Shown here: one piece after another, positions 54,201 to 64,000 of the stretch
Numbering within the stretch: the first letter of the stretch is position 1
Layout of the letters: each line of letters opens with the position of its first letter
DNA from: Macrothele yani
Lineage: Eukaryota; Arthropoda; Arachnida; Araneae; Macrothelidae
DNA length: 64,000 nucleotides
Direction of reading: 5' to 3'
NCBI GenBank assembly: GCA_039090855.1
Contig: CM076997.1
Coordinates: 169,476,709 to 169,540,708 of the forward strand
Program-made: the position numbers and the translations under genes
Notes under the pieces: generated by a model
Databases searched by the model: none
What the model saw: the letters and a program-made list of their open reading frames with translations, nothing else
Told to the model about the DNA's origin: nothing

Positions 54201-55041
54201 GTACATCCTTATGCTTATTTACAGAATATCTTTTAATTATGAATCAATTCCTACATCTCATGTCAAAGGTTCTTCATAACAATAGAGGGTTTTTGAAGTG
54301 AATGCACTCTTTCTCTAGAACGTTTCTTGACATCGGTATATAAACGCCTGAAAGTTACACGATTATGTTAGAATTTGTTTATTATATCAGTTGAAGTTGG
54401 AGATAACACATCCGCTTAAGAAGTCAAATTAAATCAAAATATTGTTTTTGGTGTTAATTAGCTCTAATCAGTGCGTAAATTATTCACGTATTTTTCGGAT
54501 ACAACATTTTTCTGTAGAGTGGAAAGTGGGTATATTTGCATGCAATGAAGTAGTAGTTTCCAGAAGAATTTGGAAACTTTGTTTTGGACAGAGCAAGTGT
54601 TATTCCCGATCAGAGTTTGTTTTTAATTTCAGGTTTTTCTGGTTAGAAATGATTCGGTTAGGTGGCATACGTGTATATTGTTTTGGTATCAGTATCTTGG
54701 TATCATGAAGAAGATTTAAGAGAAGCTCCTTTCCAGACGGGAACGACAGGCGTGTGTTTCAGCATGCCTTTTCCATTAACTAGGACAGACATATAATGCA
54801 TTAGTCGCATACCTATTTTTTTCTCCCGATACTGATTGAAAAAAAAATCTGCTCCTGATGCAGATAAGCATTTTAAGACTTCTCGTGTGTTTTCAAACTA
54901 TTTTACTGCAGTTTGTCTCTGCTAGATGCAATTCACTCCCAGTATAGTAATGTTTTATGACTGCAAATGTGAAATGAAATAATAAGACTTTTTCCTATTC
55001 GGTAGAATCAACAAACAAGACTTTATCTTTGTTCCTAATAC

Positions 55042-56258
55042 ACTATCTACTAACAAGTAATTGGACACCCCTGCAATCGACGATATCTACGGCCCTGATT
55101 CACGTCACGGCCGCCGCCGTTAACTAACGTGTGGGAAACAACAACGCAACCAGTCACATGCAAGATGCCACGCAGTTCGGAGCTCTCAGATTTCGAGAAA
55201 GGTGTAATCGTCGGGCATCACAGAAATGGCCGATCCATACGTGACATATCCAGCGAGTTGAAGTACCCAATATCAACAGTAGCCTACGTGATTGGCAAGT
55301 GGAAGATGAGAGGTGACTGTCAGAATGTGCCCCGACCCGGCAGACCCACAAAACTGGGAGTTAGAGACCGACGGGTGCTGGCCTGAGAAATTCGGAAGAA
55401 CTGCACCAAATCGATGGACCACATCCGCGAGGAGTTTCAACAGGCATCCGGGAGTGTTATTTTGATGAATGCCATCCGAAAGGAAGCCCATCTGCTCGGT
55501 TATCATGGGCGTGCTGCCGCCCACAAGCCTTTGATCACCAAGTACAATAGCGCTGCTCGGCTAACGTGGTGCAAAGAACGTCGACAGTGGACCGTTGAAC
55601 AGTGGAAACAGGTTCTCTGGAGCAACGAATCAAGCTTCACCCTCTACCGTTCGGATGGCAGGGTCTGGGTTTGGCGTCTGCCTGGAGAACGCCTCCTGCC
55701 GGAATGTACTGTGCCAACTGTGAAGTTCGGCGGCGGTGGAATTATGCTATGGGGTATTTCTCCTGGTATGGCACGGGACCCTTGGTCGCAATTCCGGGTA
55801 GACTCAACGCCGAGACCTACTGCACCATTTTGGATGACCATGCGCTTCCTACGTTGTGGCAGTTTTACGGGGTGGACCCATGTTTCTTTCAGGATGACAA
55901 TGCTACCTGTCATGTTGCGAGGTCCACCATGGCTTGGTATGGTGACAATGGGGTTAATCGAATGGATTGGCCTGCGCAGAGCCTGGACCTTAACCCTATT
56001 GAGCAGCTCTGGGACGAGTTGGAGCGTCGACTTAAGGGGTGCCCCCACCGTCCGAAATCGGTGAAGGAACTGACCTGTCTTCTCCAAGCCGAATGGAAGA
56101 AAATACTGCTAGCCGTCGTACAACGCCATGTTGAGAGTATGCCCAGGAGGGTCGCAGCTGTAATTGCCGCTCGTGGAGGCTCCACCAACTATTGAAGGTG
56201 AATAAACTTCGTTTTCCTTTGCTATCACAGGTGTACAATTACTTGTTGGTAGATAGTG
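55042..56258 (+). mobile_element. Tc1-like element, best-preserved copy in the window
   Basis: Termini CACTATCTACTAACAAGTAA and the complement of TTACTTGTTGGTAGATAGTG are inverted, with TA at 55040-55041 and 56259-56260. The length of 1217 bp is typical of a minimal Tc1. It lies in the fourth intron of the host gene, sense orientation. The upstream intervals 54202-55039 and downstream 56261-56630 have no recognised feature. Confidence 0.96.
55165..56195 (+). pseudogene. Tc1-like transposase with only two frame lesions
   Basis: From ATG 55165: MPRSSELSDFEKGVIVGHHR, NGRSIRDISSELKYPISTVA (HTH 1), VPRPGRPTKLGVRDRRVLA (GRPR-like linker), stop TGA at 55384, then in the same frame [18 protein letters not shown] (HTH 2), [40 protein letters not shown] (first Asp is Asn), [20 protein letters not shown]. 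One base is missing near 55756, and the +2 frame continues [40 protein letters not shown] (second Asp), [19 protein letters not shown] (Glu), ending GGSTNY at 56195. About 343 codons, the normal Tc1 length. Confidence 0.95.
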
Positions 56259-56632
56259 TATAAGGTGTGGAGCTGGATGGTAATAGCTTGCACTATACCT
56301 GTTAAAAATCGCATGATATACATGATTGTGGAATCTTGTCCAAGTTTCTTAGCTGGATATAAAACCGGAATATGATGGAACATTCTAAAATTCATTGTAC
56401 TTTTATTTATATCGAAAGACGACTTAATTTCACCGAAATAATCCATAGCATACTCTCTGTGAACAATCTGAATAAAATATATATAAATTATAAGATACTT
56501 TATATTGTTAATTATTTTTATAATTATTAAATCCGTCTCCGTTTACACCAATGAATTTAAACTTCAGGTACGATGAAATGGCTTAGACTCAACAACAGGA
56601 ATATAATTTATTTGTTTTCATATCTAGAATAT

Positions 56633-56838
56633 TTCCTTCAGCGACCACCTTGAACAACTCTGTAGGATATAGGCAGTCGTTCGTCTATAATACAGGGCTA
56701 CTGATTCGAGCGAACGAAGAGAGTCAGTGCCGTGAAACAAACTCAACATCCATGGCTCACTAGGATTCGAACCCGAACCCTTCTCAGACGAACGACTAGT
56801 AGCCAGAGCTGAGACCACTGCGGTACCGGAGCAGCAAC
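56633..56838 (-). mobile_element. SINE family 1, diverged copy
   Basis: Minus strand: decayed head (CCGGTACCGCAGTGGTCTCA), B-box GGTTCGAATCC near 56765-56775, the body with substitutions (CTGGATATAGGCAGTCG for the usual GGGCTATAAGC), and tail end near 56633. Confidence 0.87.
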
Positions 56839-56854
56839 GCCTGGGAGTATGTCG

Positions 56855-56886
56855 ATTTATTTATTTATTTATTTATTTATTTATTA
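56855..56886. repeat. (TTTA)n microsatellite
   Basis: About seven and a half ATTT units just past the head of the SINE. The interval 56887-57260 holds no recognised feature. Confidence 0.95.
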
Positions 56887-57261
56887 GGAGTACTGCTAAT
56901 GCAGCGAAAAAGAATATTTCCTTTTCATTACAAAAAGGCGAATACGACTGAAATCTTAAAAGATATTACCCAAAATTTGCATATACCTGTGTTCTTTATT
57001 TTATTCTTCATGCATTTTCATACGGTTTCATTAATTAGAACATGTTGTTCCGAAGTTTAGGAGAAAACAGAGGAGTGCCTACTAAGGAATGTTCTCAACG
57101 ATCTATACTACCTTCAATGAGTATAGATTTCTTATAGTGAACTTTGCATACCTCTACTTCTAAAAGAACGACTCCAGTTGCATCGGTTGGATATACTGGT
57201 TGATTAAAGCGTTTTTTCTATTTAGATGCAGTTTTTGAAAAGGAAGTTCTTTCTTGTTTAC

Positions 57262-57442
57262 TTTATTTTGTTTGAAGGTTCAACGACCACTGTGAGCAAC
57301 TCAGTGTGCTGTCTATAATATAAGCAGTCGCACGTCTCTAATTTGGGGCCATTATTTCCAGGGCAGGGAGAGAACTAGTGAAGTAAGACAAGCACACCAT
57401 TCATGCTTTTGTCGCATCACTCGGCCACCCAGGCGGCCGGTT
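57262..57442 (-). mobile_element. SINE family 1 with the tRNA-like head mostly deleted
   Basis: Tail end TTTTGTTTGAAGGTTCAACG, the body (GACCACTGTGAGCAACTCAG, GGGCCATTATTTCCAGGGCA, GTAAGACAAGCACACCATTC), then a direct jump to CACTCGGCCACCCAGGCGG, skipping the B-box region. A short TATAATATAAGC insertion occurs near 57312. The interval 57443-57790 has no recognised feature. Confidence 0.85.
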
Positions 57443-57790
57443 CTTCTTTATAAAGAATGACAAAAACAAAACGGTTTCTGAGATTCTTGTCTTCAGAGCC
57501 GTTAGAAGAGTGAAAGAAAGGCATCCGATGCTCGCAGTATTGTATTAGTACTGACCATTTGCTCCCGATCAAAATTGCTGAGTAGTAGATGATGTTATAG
57601 AAGTATATTCCTTTATCTTTTTTTCACAAAAGCATCCAAATTCTTTGCAAGCAAACCTGGATTATGATCATAATGATGGTTTCATCATTTAATCTTCGAG
57701 ACAATGTGTGAGCAGTACTGTGATACCTTACTCAAGGAAGTGAGTCTGTTGGAAAATGACTAAAGAAATGATAATCTTCAAACTGAAGTA

Positions 57791-59041
57791 CACTATATTG
57801 ACAAAAGTCACCGGTCACCTAGAAGAGAAACACAACATTGCATTTATTGACGTACATTAGTACGGTGTCGGCCCACCTTTGGCCTTAATGCATGCACTGG
57901 CCTTTCGAGACATGCTTTCGACAAGGTTTTGGAACACAACGATAGGTCTGCACTTCCATACAATACATAATGCTGCCGCTAACTGTTGCTTAGTAGTAGG
58001 CCTTGGTTCCAAACTTCTTATGTGGCGCTCTAATTCATCCCATAGGTGCTCTATGGGATAAAGTTCAGGGCTCTGTGCTGGCCAGTCCACACACGATGCG
58101 GAATTATCGTCAAATCACGCCGTAACGGTTCTTGTTTTATAGCTTGGTGCATTATCCAGCTGGTACCAACAAGGCTCTGTTCCATAGTATTACCACAGAG
58201 TTGGTAGGGAATAATTGTCCAGAATATCGGGGTAGACATGCTGGTTAACAGGTTTGTCCATGATAACCAATGGGCCGGGACCATACCACGAAAAACAACC
58301 CCACTCGTGTACACTGCAAGCTCCAAACTTGACCGTAGAAACAGTACACTGTGGTAAATAGCGTTCCTCCGGCTGCCGCCATACCCACACACCCCATCAG
58401 ACTGACGGATCGTGTATCTGGATTCATCAGTCCATAGGACCCGTTTTCATTGATCTACAGACCACGATAAATGTTCTTTACACCATGCTAAACGAGGAGT
58501 AGCATTCCGAGTGGAGATGAAAGGCTTGTGAGCAGCCGCACGACCACGTTAACCCATGGAATGAAGATATCTGCGAAGGGTACGTGTACATACCGAGGTT
58601 CCAGCATTTGTACTCACCTGTAAACTGAGGTCTTGTGCAGTACTCCGTCGATTAGGTGCAACGACTCTTCTGAGGCTTTGACCTCTTCTATCACTGATTG
58701 TTCTTTGGTTTGCCGATACGTTTTGCTGCTTCAGGCACGCCATGTGTTTTCCACTTATTCAGTACATCCAAAACAGTTGACTTGGGTATGTTTAAATGCC
58801 TCTCTGTTTCTCTTATGGACAACCCACTAAAATAACACCCAACAATCTTTTCTTTCTCAAAAATGTCAGTTTTCTCCCGCCTCGACATTCACACTCAACC
58901 TCATAGTATGATATGACCGCGGTCAGCTGCAGGCTTGTTTTTATACCGTTTGCAGGCTTGTTTTTTTGCGCATCTTAACAACACAACGGATCCATTCATT
59001 TTCTTTTGAAGGGGTGTCCGGTGACTTTTGTCAATATAGTG
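57791..59041 (-). mobile_element. Tc1-like element, family K, full length (1251 bp)
   Basis: Termini CACTATATTGACAAAAGTCA and the complement of TGACTTTTGTCAATATAGTG are flanked by TA at 57789-57790 and 59042-59043. Minus-strand transposase pieces: MSRREKTDIFEKEKIVGCYF, LSIRETERHLNIPKSTVLDV, VVAPNRRSTAQDLSLQVSTN, RPRLAWCKEHLSW-like, [16 protein letters not shown] (first Asp present), a shifted core, then MDWPAQSPELYPIEHLWDEL (Glu) ending GGPTPY at 57857. Frameshifts near 58690 and 58400-58050 and a few stops inactivate it. It is the best reference for the deleted relative at 39055. Confidence 0.95.
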
Positions 59042-59204
59042 TATATCGTCACATGTGCACGAAGACTCGAATAAATGCGAAGAAAGCTGATAGTTCAATC
59101 ATGCCATCCATTATTTCTTATTTTGCGAAAATTTAAATAACATTTAAACCTGTTGATTTAAAAAAATAAAGAGTTGCTTTTCTTAAATTTGTTTTCTTTT
59201 TTAG

Positions 59205-59325
59205 ATATGGTTTGATATGAAAAATAAATTACTGAGGGTTGACATGGATCGTATCATGGATCAACAGCCTCTCTATCTGAAGCAAGGTCGTAAGACGACT
59301 ACAGATATAATAAGCAAGGAGTTAG
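59205..59325 (+). CDS. Exon E of the predicted secreted LolA-like-domain protein
   Basis: Acceptor TTTTCTTTTTTAG ends at 59204 and donor GTAACT begins at 59326, phase 0 to phase 1. It encodes IWFDMKNKLLRVDMDRIMDQ, QPLYLKQGRKTTTDIISKEL. The WFDMKNKLLRVD strand (relatives read W.D...K..R) fits the early strands of the second LolA-like domain opened by exon D. The phase-1 exit matches the exon A/B pattern and predicts that the next exon begins with two bases completing a Gly-type codon. That exon was not found before 64000. From 59326 to 60310 nothing else is recognised. Confidence 0.82.
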
Positions 59326-60317
59326 GTAACTTAATGTTTTGAAATTATTTTGCTAAAATATGTATAGTTAGGTATCTGCCTGTTTTTGACGCTGCATAAA
59401 TAACATTTGTTCATATTCTGGACTTTATACGTGAATACTACATTTCGCATTCTTTTCTTTTACCATATGGTTTCAGTTAACTAAATGGTATTGTTGCAGT
59501 CTTTTAAACTCTCCTTTCTTACGATAACACTGTGAATTTTTTTCTGAGTTTCATACTTTTGGGGTTAGGAACGCTTCGTTTATTTCAGCATCTCCTATAC
59601 CTTGGCTGACTTCTAGAACTATATGACTTCATATACGCTTATACATACGTATAGTAGGATGTTGCTTAAAAATTACTAAGGAAGATCAAATATATTAGAA
59701 ATAAAACACGCTCGTAATGTCCACGTTAAATCGTCCTCTCACAGTAATGACTTTCTTTTCATTTTGTCTAAATAAAGTCATAGTTGTGCTACTGACAGTA
59801 CTATTTATGCATCTGATCGCTTGGGTTAATCATATTCAAATAATAAATATTACAACTCAATCGTAATACTACCTCTTGCATCTAAAGCTTAGACTCAGAT
59901 GTAAATTGGAATTTAAGTTTTAAATAGGGCGTTCTTTGTTACTCGTGACAAAGGAAAACTATTTCTATTTTTATGTGCAATAACTCTTTCACAAAAATTA
60001 TCTTTCTATCTATTTACGGATTATACATTATATACTACCCACCTTGGCGTTGCATTCGTCCGTTACAGATTCTACTTTAAAAACAAAAATTGTCCATAAT
60101 TTCGGCCATACGGTTTTTCTGAACAGCTCTTGCCTCTTAATAAACCAGTTGTTCCCGTAAACTTGGAGCTTTTGAGCCACATCACCCGAATAGCACTGAA
60201 GCCGTTTCATTTTGAGCACAAAAGAACAATTCGTTTTCTAAGGCAAATAACACGGAGAGCTCCATAGAAAGACTCACTGAGAGAATTTCTTCATTTTGAA
60301 ATCGTTTCTCTTATGAA

Positions 60318-60405
60318 AACACAAATTTGCCGGTGACGAGACAGAATCTTTCTGGTCTGTAGCCAAATGCTTTCCCAACTAAGCTAAACCGACGGAATTT
60401 ACTGC
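60318..60405 (-). mobile_element. Possible tRNA-like SINE head
   Basis: Minus strand reads CCGTCGGTTTAGCTTAGTTG then GGAAAGCATTTGGCTACAGA and CCAGAAAGATTCTGTC, close to the D-arm and anticodon arm of a Lys-type tRNA, but the T-arm (B-box) is degraded. No intact tRNA gene. Confidence 0.4.
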
Positions 60406-60779
60406 TGTGACTTAGATAAGTATATTGAGATCTCTCTGTAATAAGTGAAGAATTTTGTTGTCGTAAAAACTCCTAAAATGAAATAAATGAATTTAATTTT
60501 TGTTGGAGCCCTTAAAAGGGCCTTTTGTTTTCCCTTAAGCATCCTTAAAAATATTATTCAATGCCTGGATTTTTATTATACGTGTGATGTGTTTATAATT
60601 GTAATTCCTGCTATTTCCTTAAATGTTGGGAAGTATGTTACATTATCTAATTTTGTAATTAATGACCAACATAATGCGAACGATTGGTAATCCATTTTGA
60701 ACTATATAAATCAAATGTGACCCTAAAAAGGTCTTTGTTTAAACTGCTGTAATTTGCTAATTTTTTATTTGTGAAATTA

Positions 60780-60960
60780 ATCTGTTAGAGCTTTTAAATG
60801 CTGCCCTTCTCAGGAAATACTGTAAAACAGCTTTAACGTTGAGTCTGTTAGAGCTTTAAAAGCTGCCCTTTTCTAAGCTTGAAGAAATCCCAGAAAAAGC
60901 TGAAGAATTGCTTTTGCTCGGGTCTGTTGGAGCTTTCATGAAGTTGTTCATGAAGCAGTC
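60780..60960. repeat. Three degenerate ~65-80-base tandem units
   Basis: CTGTTAGAGCTTTTAAATGC, CTGTTAGAGCTTTAAAAGCT and CTGTTGGAGCTTTCATGAAG start successive units, the first two followed by GCCCTT. No coding sense. Confidence 0.65.
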
Positions 60961-61319
60961 CTTTGTAAAGCAAGAAGAAACACCAGAAGTTCTCAGATGG
61001 AAATATATTCACCTGTATTGTCTACTCAAAAAGAAAACGATGAGTATGATAAGCAACTTTTTTGAAAAGAACTTCAAGACTTAGTCTCTGCATGCCTTCA
61101 GCGTTCCCTATTTATACCGATTCAGCGATCTTGCGTTAACAGCATTTGCGGAATAGCTAGTTTGCATAAAACGGTCTGGTGGTCATAATAATTTGGCCAC
61201 TCAGGGTACGCCACATTCATTGTTCAAGAAATGGCCTTTTCTGTATATCTTACTGATTTGACTATCATCCAGAAATTGCAGAAAACGTAAGCTCTTGAGT
61301 GATCTGATGTCACGGAAAG

Positions 61320-61749
61320 AAAACAAGAAGTAAACATAAATTAGACTAGTCCGTAACCCGTGCCGTGCACGGTTGAAATATCTGTGACTGAAATTTTTTC
61401 TTGTCATATGGGTCACCAACAACAAAATTTTCGTAATATTCCCATTCATTTTTAATTTTTTCAACGACTCGTATACGAATTTCACGATGACGTTCCTCAT
61501 TAATATATAAACACCGAAAACAGCACGAAATAAACAATTGCCGTCACCGAGAATAGGGATAAAATGTCGCTCCATGACAAACCAAAATAACTCTTTACAA
61601 GAGTAACCTTCAAACGCATTCACGTAGAAAGCAAAGTCCAAGGCGAGAATTTCAAGTCCGACCTGCAAAAAGGCAGATGGCGCTGCAAATACTGAAGCGA
61701 GAACAAACGCCAGAATAACGAACGGCGGATTGTGCAAAGAAAATGCCAT
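61320..61749 (-). pseudogene. OTU-type cysteine protease domain, broken by a frameshift
   Basis: The minus-strand frame from ATG at 61749 starts with a hydrophobic N-terminus (MAFSLHNPPFVILAFVLASV FAAPSAF) and continues NAFEGYSCKELFW, then MERHFIPILGDGNCLFRAVF, which has the D-G-N-C catalytic Cys block of OTU deubiquitinase-like proteases. Near 61505, in a TATATATT run, the frame shifts to YINEERHREIRIRVVEKIKN, EWEYYENFVVGDPYDKKKFQ, which continues the OTU helix region. The C-terminal His block is not seen. OTU domains are common in transposons as well as host proteins. The flank GTGCCGTGCACGGTT near 61358 hints at repeat termini. The hydrophobic start may be chance. Confidence 0.6.
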
Positions 61750-62794
61750 GGTAACATAAAAAATTTACTTATGACAATAAAAATTAGCGATGCCAAATCT
61801 GTGGGTCAGTAGCTTTCATTTTAAAAAAATGATGAAATTCGTTCCAGTGGGTAGAGCTGGCGGATTGTAGATAAAAACGCCCTTGTGTTTTAAATATATA
61901 GATAAAAACAGTGCACCAAAATGGAAAAATAAATTAGATCATATACGTTGCAATGTCTTCTGTCCCAAAGAAGATCCACTAAAGTTTGGCATATATTTAT
62001 AGCTTTTATGGTCCTCACGTTTCTCAAAAGACGGTTATTTTCTCAAAACACCTATTCATACTTATTGAGATGGGTTTCAGGAAGCCATACTGGAAAAATT
62101 TCTTTTCTTAGTGGATAGAACAAATATTTTCAGTATATTTTGTTGTTTTGCCTGTGCACAATTTTCTCTTTAAGTTGCACAGGTGTAATTCCTTATTTGT
62201 AACTTTACCTCTCCATCAAGATGGCGTATTAAAAATATTATCAGTTAAGGATGAGCATTATCGAGACTTTGAATGAATTTCCCAGCTTTAGCAACTTTCT
62301 CGTTAGCTCGTAGAAATGCGCATTTGTCTTTTCTTGTGATACATCTGGCAATGGCTGTTGCATCACGAAAAACTCATTTTGTACCTCCCTGAACTTAGCG
62401 CAATTAAGATTTTTCAAATGTTTTTGTATAAAATAATCTCACGAGATGGTAGTAACGAATAATGCAGTATCTCCTTTCTCAAGGCTGTCCGTTATTTTGG
62501 AAACCTACGAATTGGATTTATTTTATATAAACTCCGTGCTTGCTAATAACCAGTTATTGGCGACTAAAATGCATATTCTGCTTTAATCTATTTTGGAAAA
62601 CCATCAATAAGATCGAACATAAAATTTAGTATTTTAAATAGTGAATTTCCTATAAATTCATGAACAACATGTTCTAAGTTCTGTTGCATTTGATGGATTA
62701 TTTTGCATTTAGCATTTCTTCGGATAGATTTTTCGAAAAGTGCTTGATTAAAGGGGAAGTAAGTATCTGGGTGTACCTTTAGATCGACTTAATA
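61750..62794. other. No recognisable feature
   Basis: AT-rich non-coding sequence. I see no exon with splice signals in the phase needed to follow exon E, and no repeat I can name. Confidence 0.6.
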
Positions 62795-64000
62795 CACTGC
62801 TGGACAATTGCTAAGGACGGATCATAAACGGCTATATAGCGCATAAAAAAGTAAGTGTGCTTGGATGCCAAGTGAAATAAAATAATGTCAGAATGCCAGG
62901 ACATTACAAGAAAGACAATTTATTGTGCTCTGAAATCCAGAAGGCTTTGGAACGTGTTCAAGGGACAAACAGGCCATTTTGTGCAGAATACGTAAACGTG
63001 AAAAAAATGCAATTACCGTCCGCAGGCGTTCCGGCGTAAGATGTCAATACGGGATATGGCCACCATGAAGAGCGATGCAAGATTACATACGTCGTGTCAT
63101 GCTTTGCACAACATTATCAAGCAGCTGTTGGGGTAATTTATCCCATTCCTCTGTCAGTGCACGGATGAGGGTGTCCTTGTTTATTGGAGGGCATTGGCGA
63201 CCAGCAAGACTCTTCCTCAAAGCATCCCACACATTTTCAATGGGATTCAGATCTGGAGAACGTGCTGGCCATACGAGGCGTTGAATATCCTCGCTCTCTC
63301 AAGACACTCCTGGACAGCGACTGTTCGATGACATGTTGCGTTGTCGTCCATGAAAATTAATCTATCACCGACAGCACTACGGAACATGCGAACATGAGGT
63401 AGCAGAACATCATTAATGTATCGTTGGCCAGTCATAGTCCCAGTTGGAAGTACATAGAGGGACGTACGGCCATTGATCATGATGCCAGCCCATACCATGA
63501 TATTACATGTCGGATATCGGTCCCTTTCCTGTATGTTTGCTGGACAATATGCAGTACCACTATCACGCCAGGTCAGTTGTCGTCGACAATCAGACGATAG
63601 ACTGTATCTATTCTCATCTGAGAAGAGGACAGCAGACCAGTCGTTATCAGTCCAATTGCGATGTTGATGGCACCATTGCAAACGGGCGGTACGGTGACGT
63701 CTGGACAATGGGATGCACACAACAGGACGGCGGGCGTATAGTCCTCCTTCATGCAAACGTCTGGAGACAGTTTTTCGGGAGATCCGCTTGCCAGTAGCAG
63801 CCATAAACTGATTTGCTACCTCACTAGCTGTGCTGCGCCGGTGTCTTTTTGTTGATAGCACTATGTACCGATCTTCTGCAGGTGTTTTACTGCGAACACG
63901 ACCTCCCCAGTGACGTTTGCTACACTCTCCATTTGTTTGAAATGATTTCCAAAGCCTTGAAGCAACACTGTGGCTGTCGTCGAACTCCCTGGCAACATCC
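62795..64000 (-). mobile_element. Tc1-like DNA transposon, cut by the window edge
   Basis: The left terminus CACTGCTGGACAATTGCTAA follows TA at 62793-62794. The element runs rightward on the minus strand past 64000, so the transposase N-terminus and other terminus are outside. It is another family, distinct from those at 51085, 55042 and 57791. Confidence 0.9.
63050..64000 (-). pseudogene. Tc1-like transposase, catalytic triad intact but frame-broken
   Basis: Minus strand from the edge, with shifts: DVAREFDDSHSVASRLWKSF (HTH 1), GGRVRSKTPAEDRYIVLSTK (linker, frames corrected), RRSTASEVANQFMAATGKRI (HTH 2), LYARRPVVCIPLSRRHRTAR, VLFSDENRYSLSSDCRRQLT (first Asp), YPTCNIMVWAGIMINGRTSL, LIFMDDNATCHRTVAVQECL (second Asp). 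A shift near 63300 leads to VWPARSPDLNPIENVWDALR (Glu), WDKLPQQLLDNVVQSMTRRM and a stop, before GGHIPY near 63050. The block 63247-63861 is open for 204 codons, the longest clean transposase stretch here. Confidence 0.92.

Overview
The window is eukaryotic nuclear DNA from an animal, most likely an arthropod. It has spliced exons with canonical GT/AG borders and polypyrimidine tracts, multi-kilobase introns, AT-rich intergenic sequence, and dense relics of Tc1/mariner, hAT, Penelope-like, RTE-type and other non-LTR elements plus tRNA-derived SINEs. I lean towards a chelicerate such as a spider, from the repeat mixture and the exon family, but that is inference. There are no operons, CRISPR arrays or canonical tRNA/rRNA genes.

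Host gene. Only one host gene can be supported. It is a plus-strand gene whose five internal exons lie at 22367-22582, 37514-37759, 46637-46794, 52701-52832 and 59205-59325. Their phases chain without conflict (1-1-1-0-0-1) and give about 290 codons with no stop. The product has at least eight N-glycosylation sequons and reads as one complete and the start of a second LolA-like extracellular domain (motif RGIPANMWE, then PREGIYCEG...). The first exon(s) with any signal peptide and the 3' exons are not recognised here. The four introns (14.9, 8.9, 5.9 and 6.4 kb) are filled with transposons.

Layout. 1-5 kb: Tc1 relics, SINEs and a 57-bp minisatellite grown from Tc1 sequence. 5.3-7.5 kb: a Tc3-like element nested in a Tc1-like one. 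8.7-11.2 kb: Penelope-like fragments with a GIY-YIG domain, then a decayed arthropod repeat-family gene split by a SINE with a clean 13-bp target duplication. 11.2-15 kb: mostly featureless AT-rich DNA with a second SINE family. 15-21.8 kb: RTE 3' end, 59-bp satellite, hAT relic, head-to-head SINEs, a Tc1 with an internal 18-bp minisatellite, a long-TIR MITE and another Penelope fragment. 22.4-59.3 kb: the host gene and its transposon-filled introns, including a 5-kb mosaic repeat (32.1-37.3 kb) with a 439-bp foldback. 59.3-64 kb: intergenic or intronic DNA with an OTU-domain pseudogene and a Tc1 element cut by the window edge.

All transposase and reverse-transcriptase reading frames seen carry stops, frameshifts or deletions, so nothing here looks autonomously mobile. 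The recurring theme is tandem-repeat growth inside mobile-element sequence: at least four separate minisatellites are seeded from transposase or SINE sequence.
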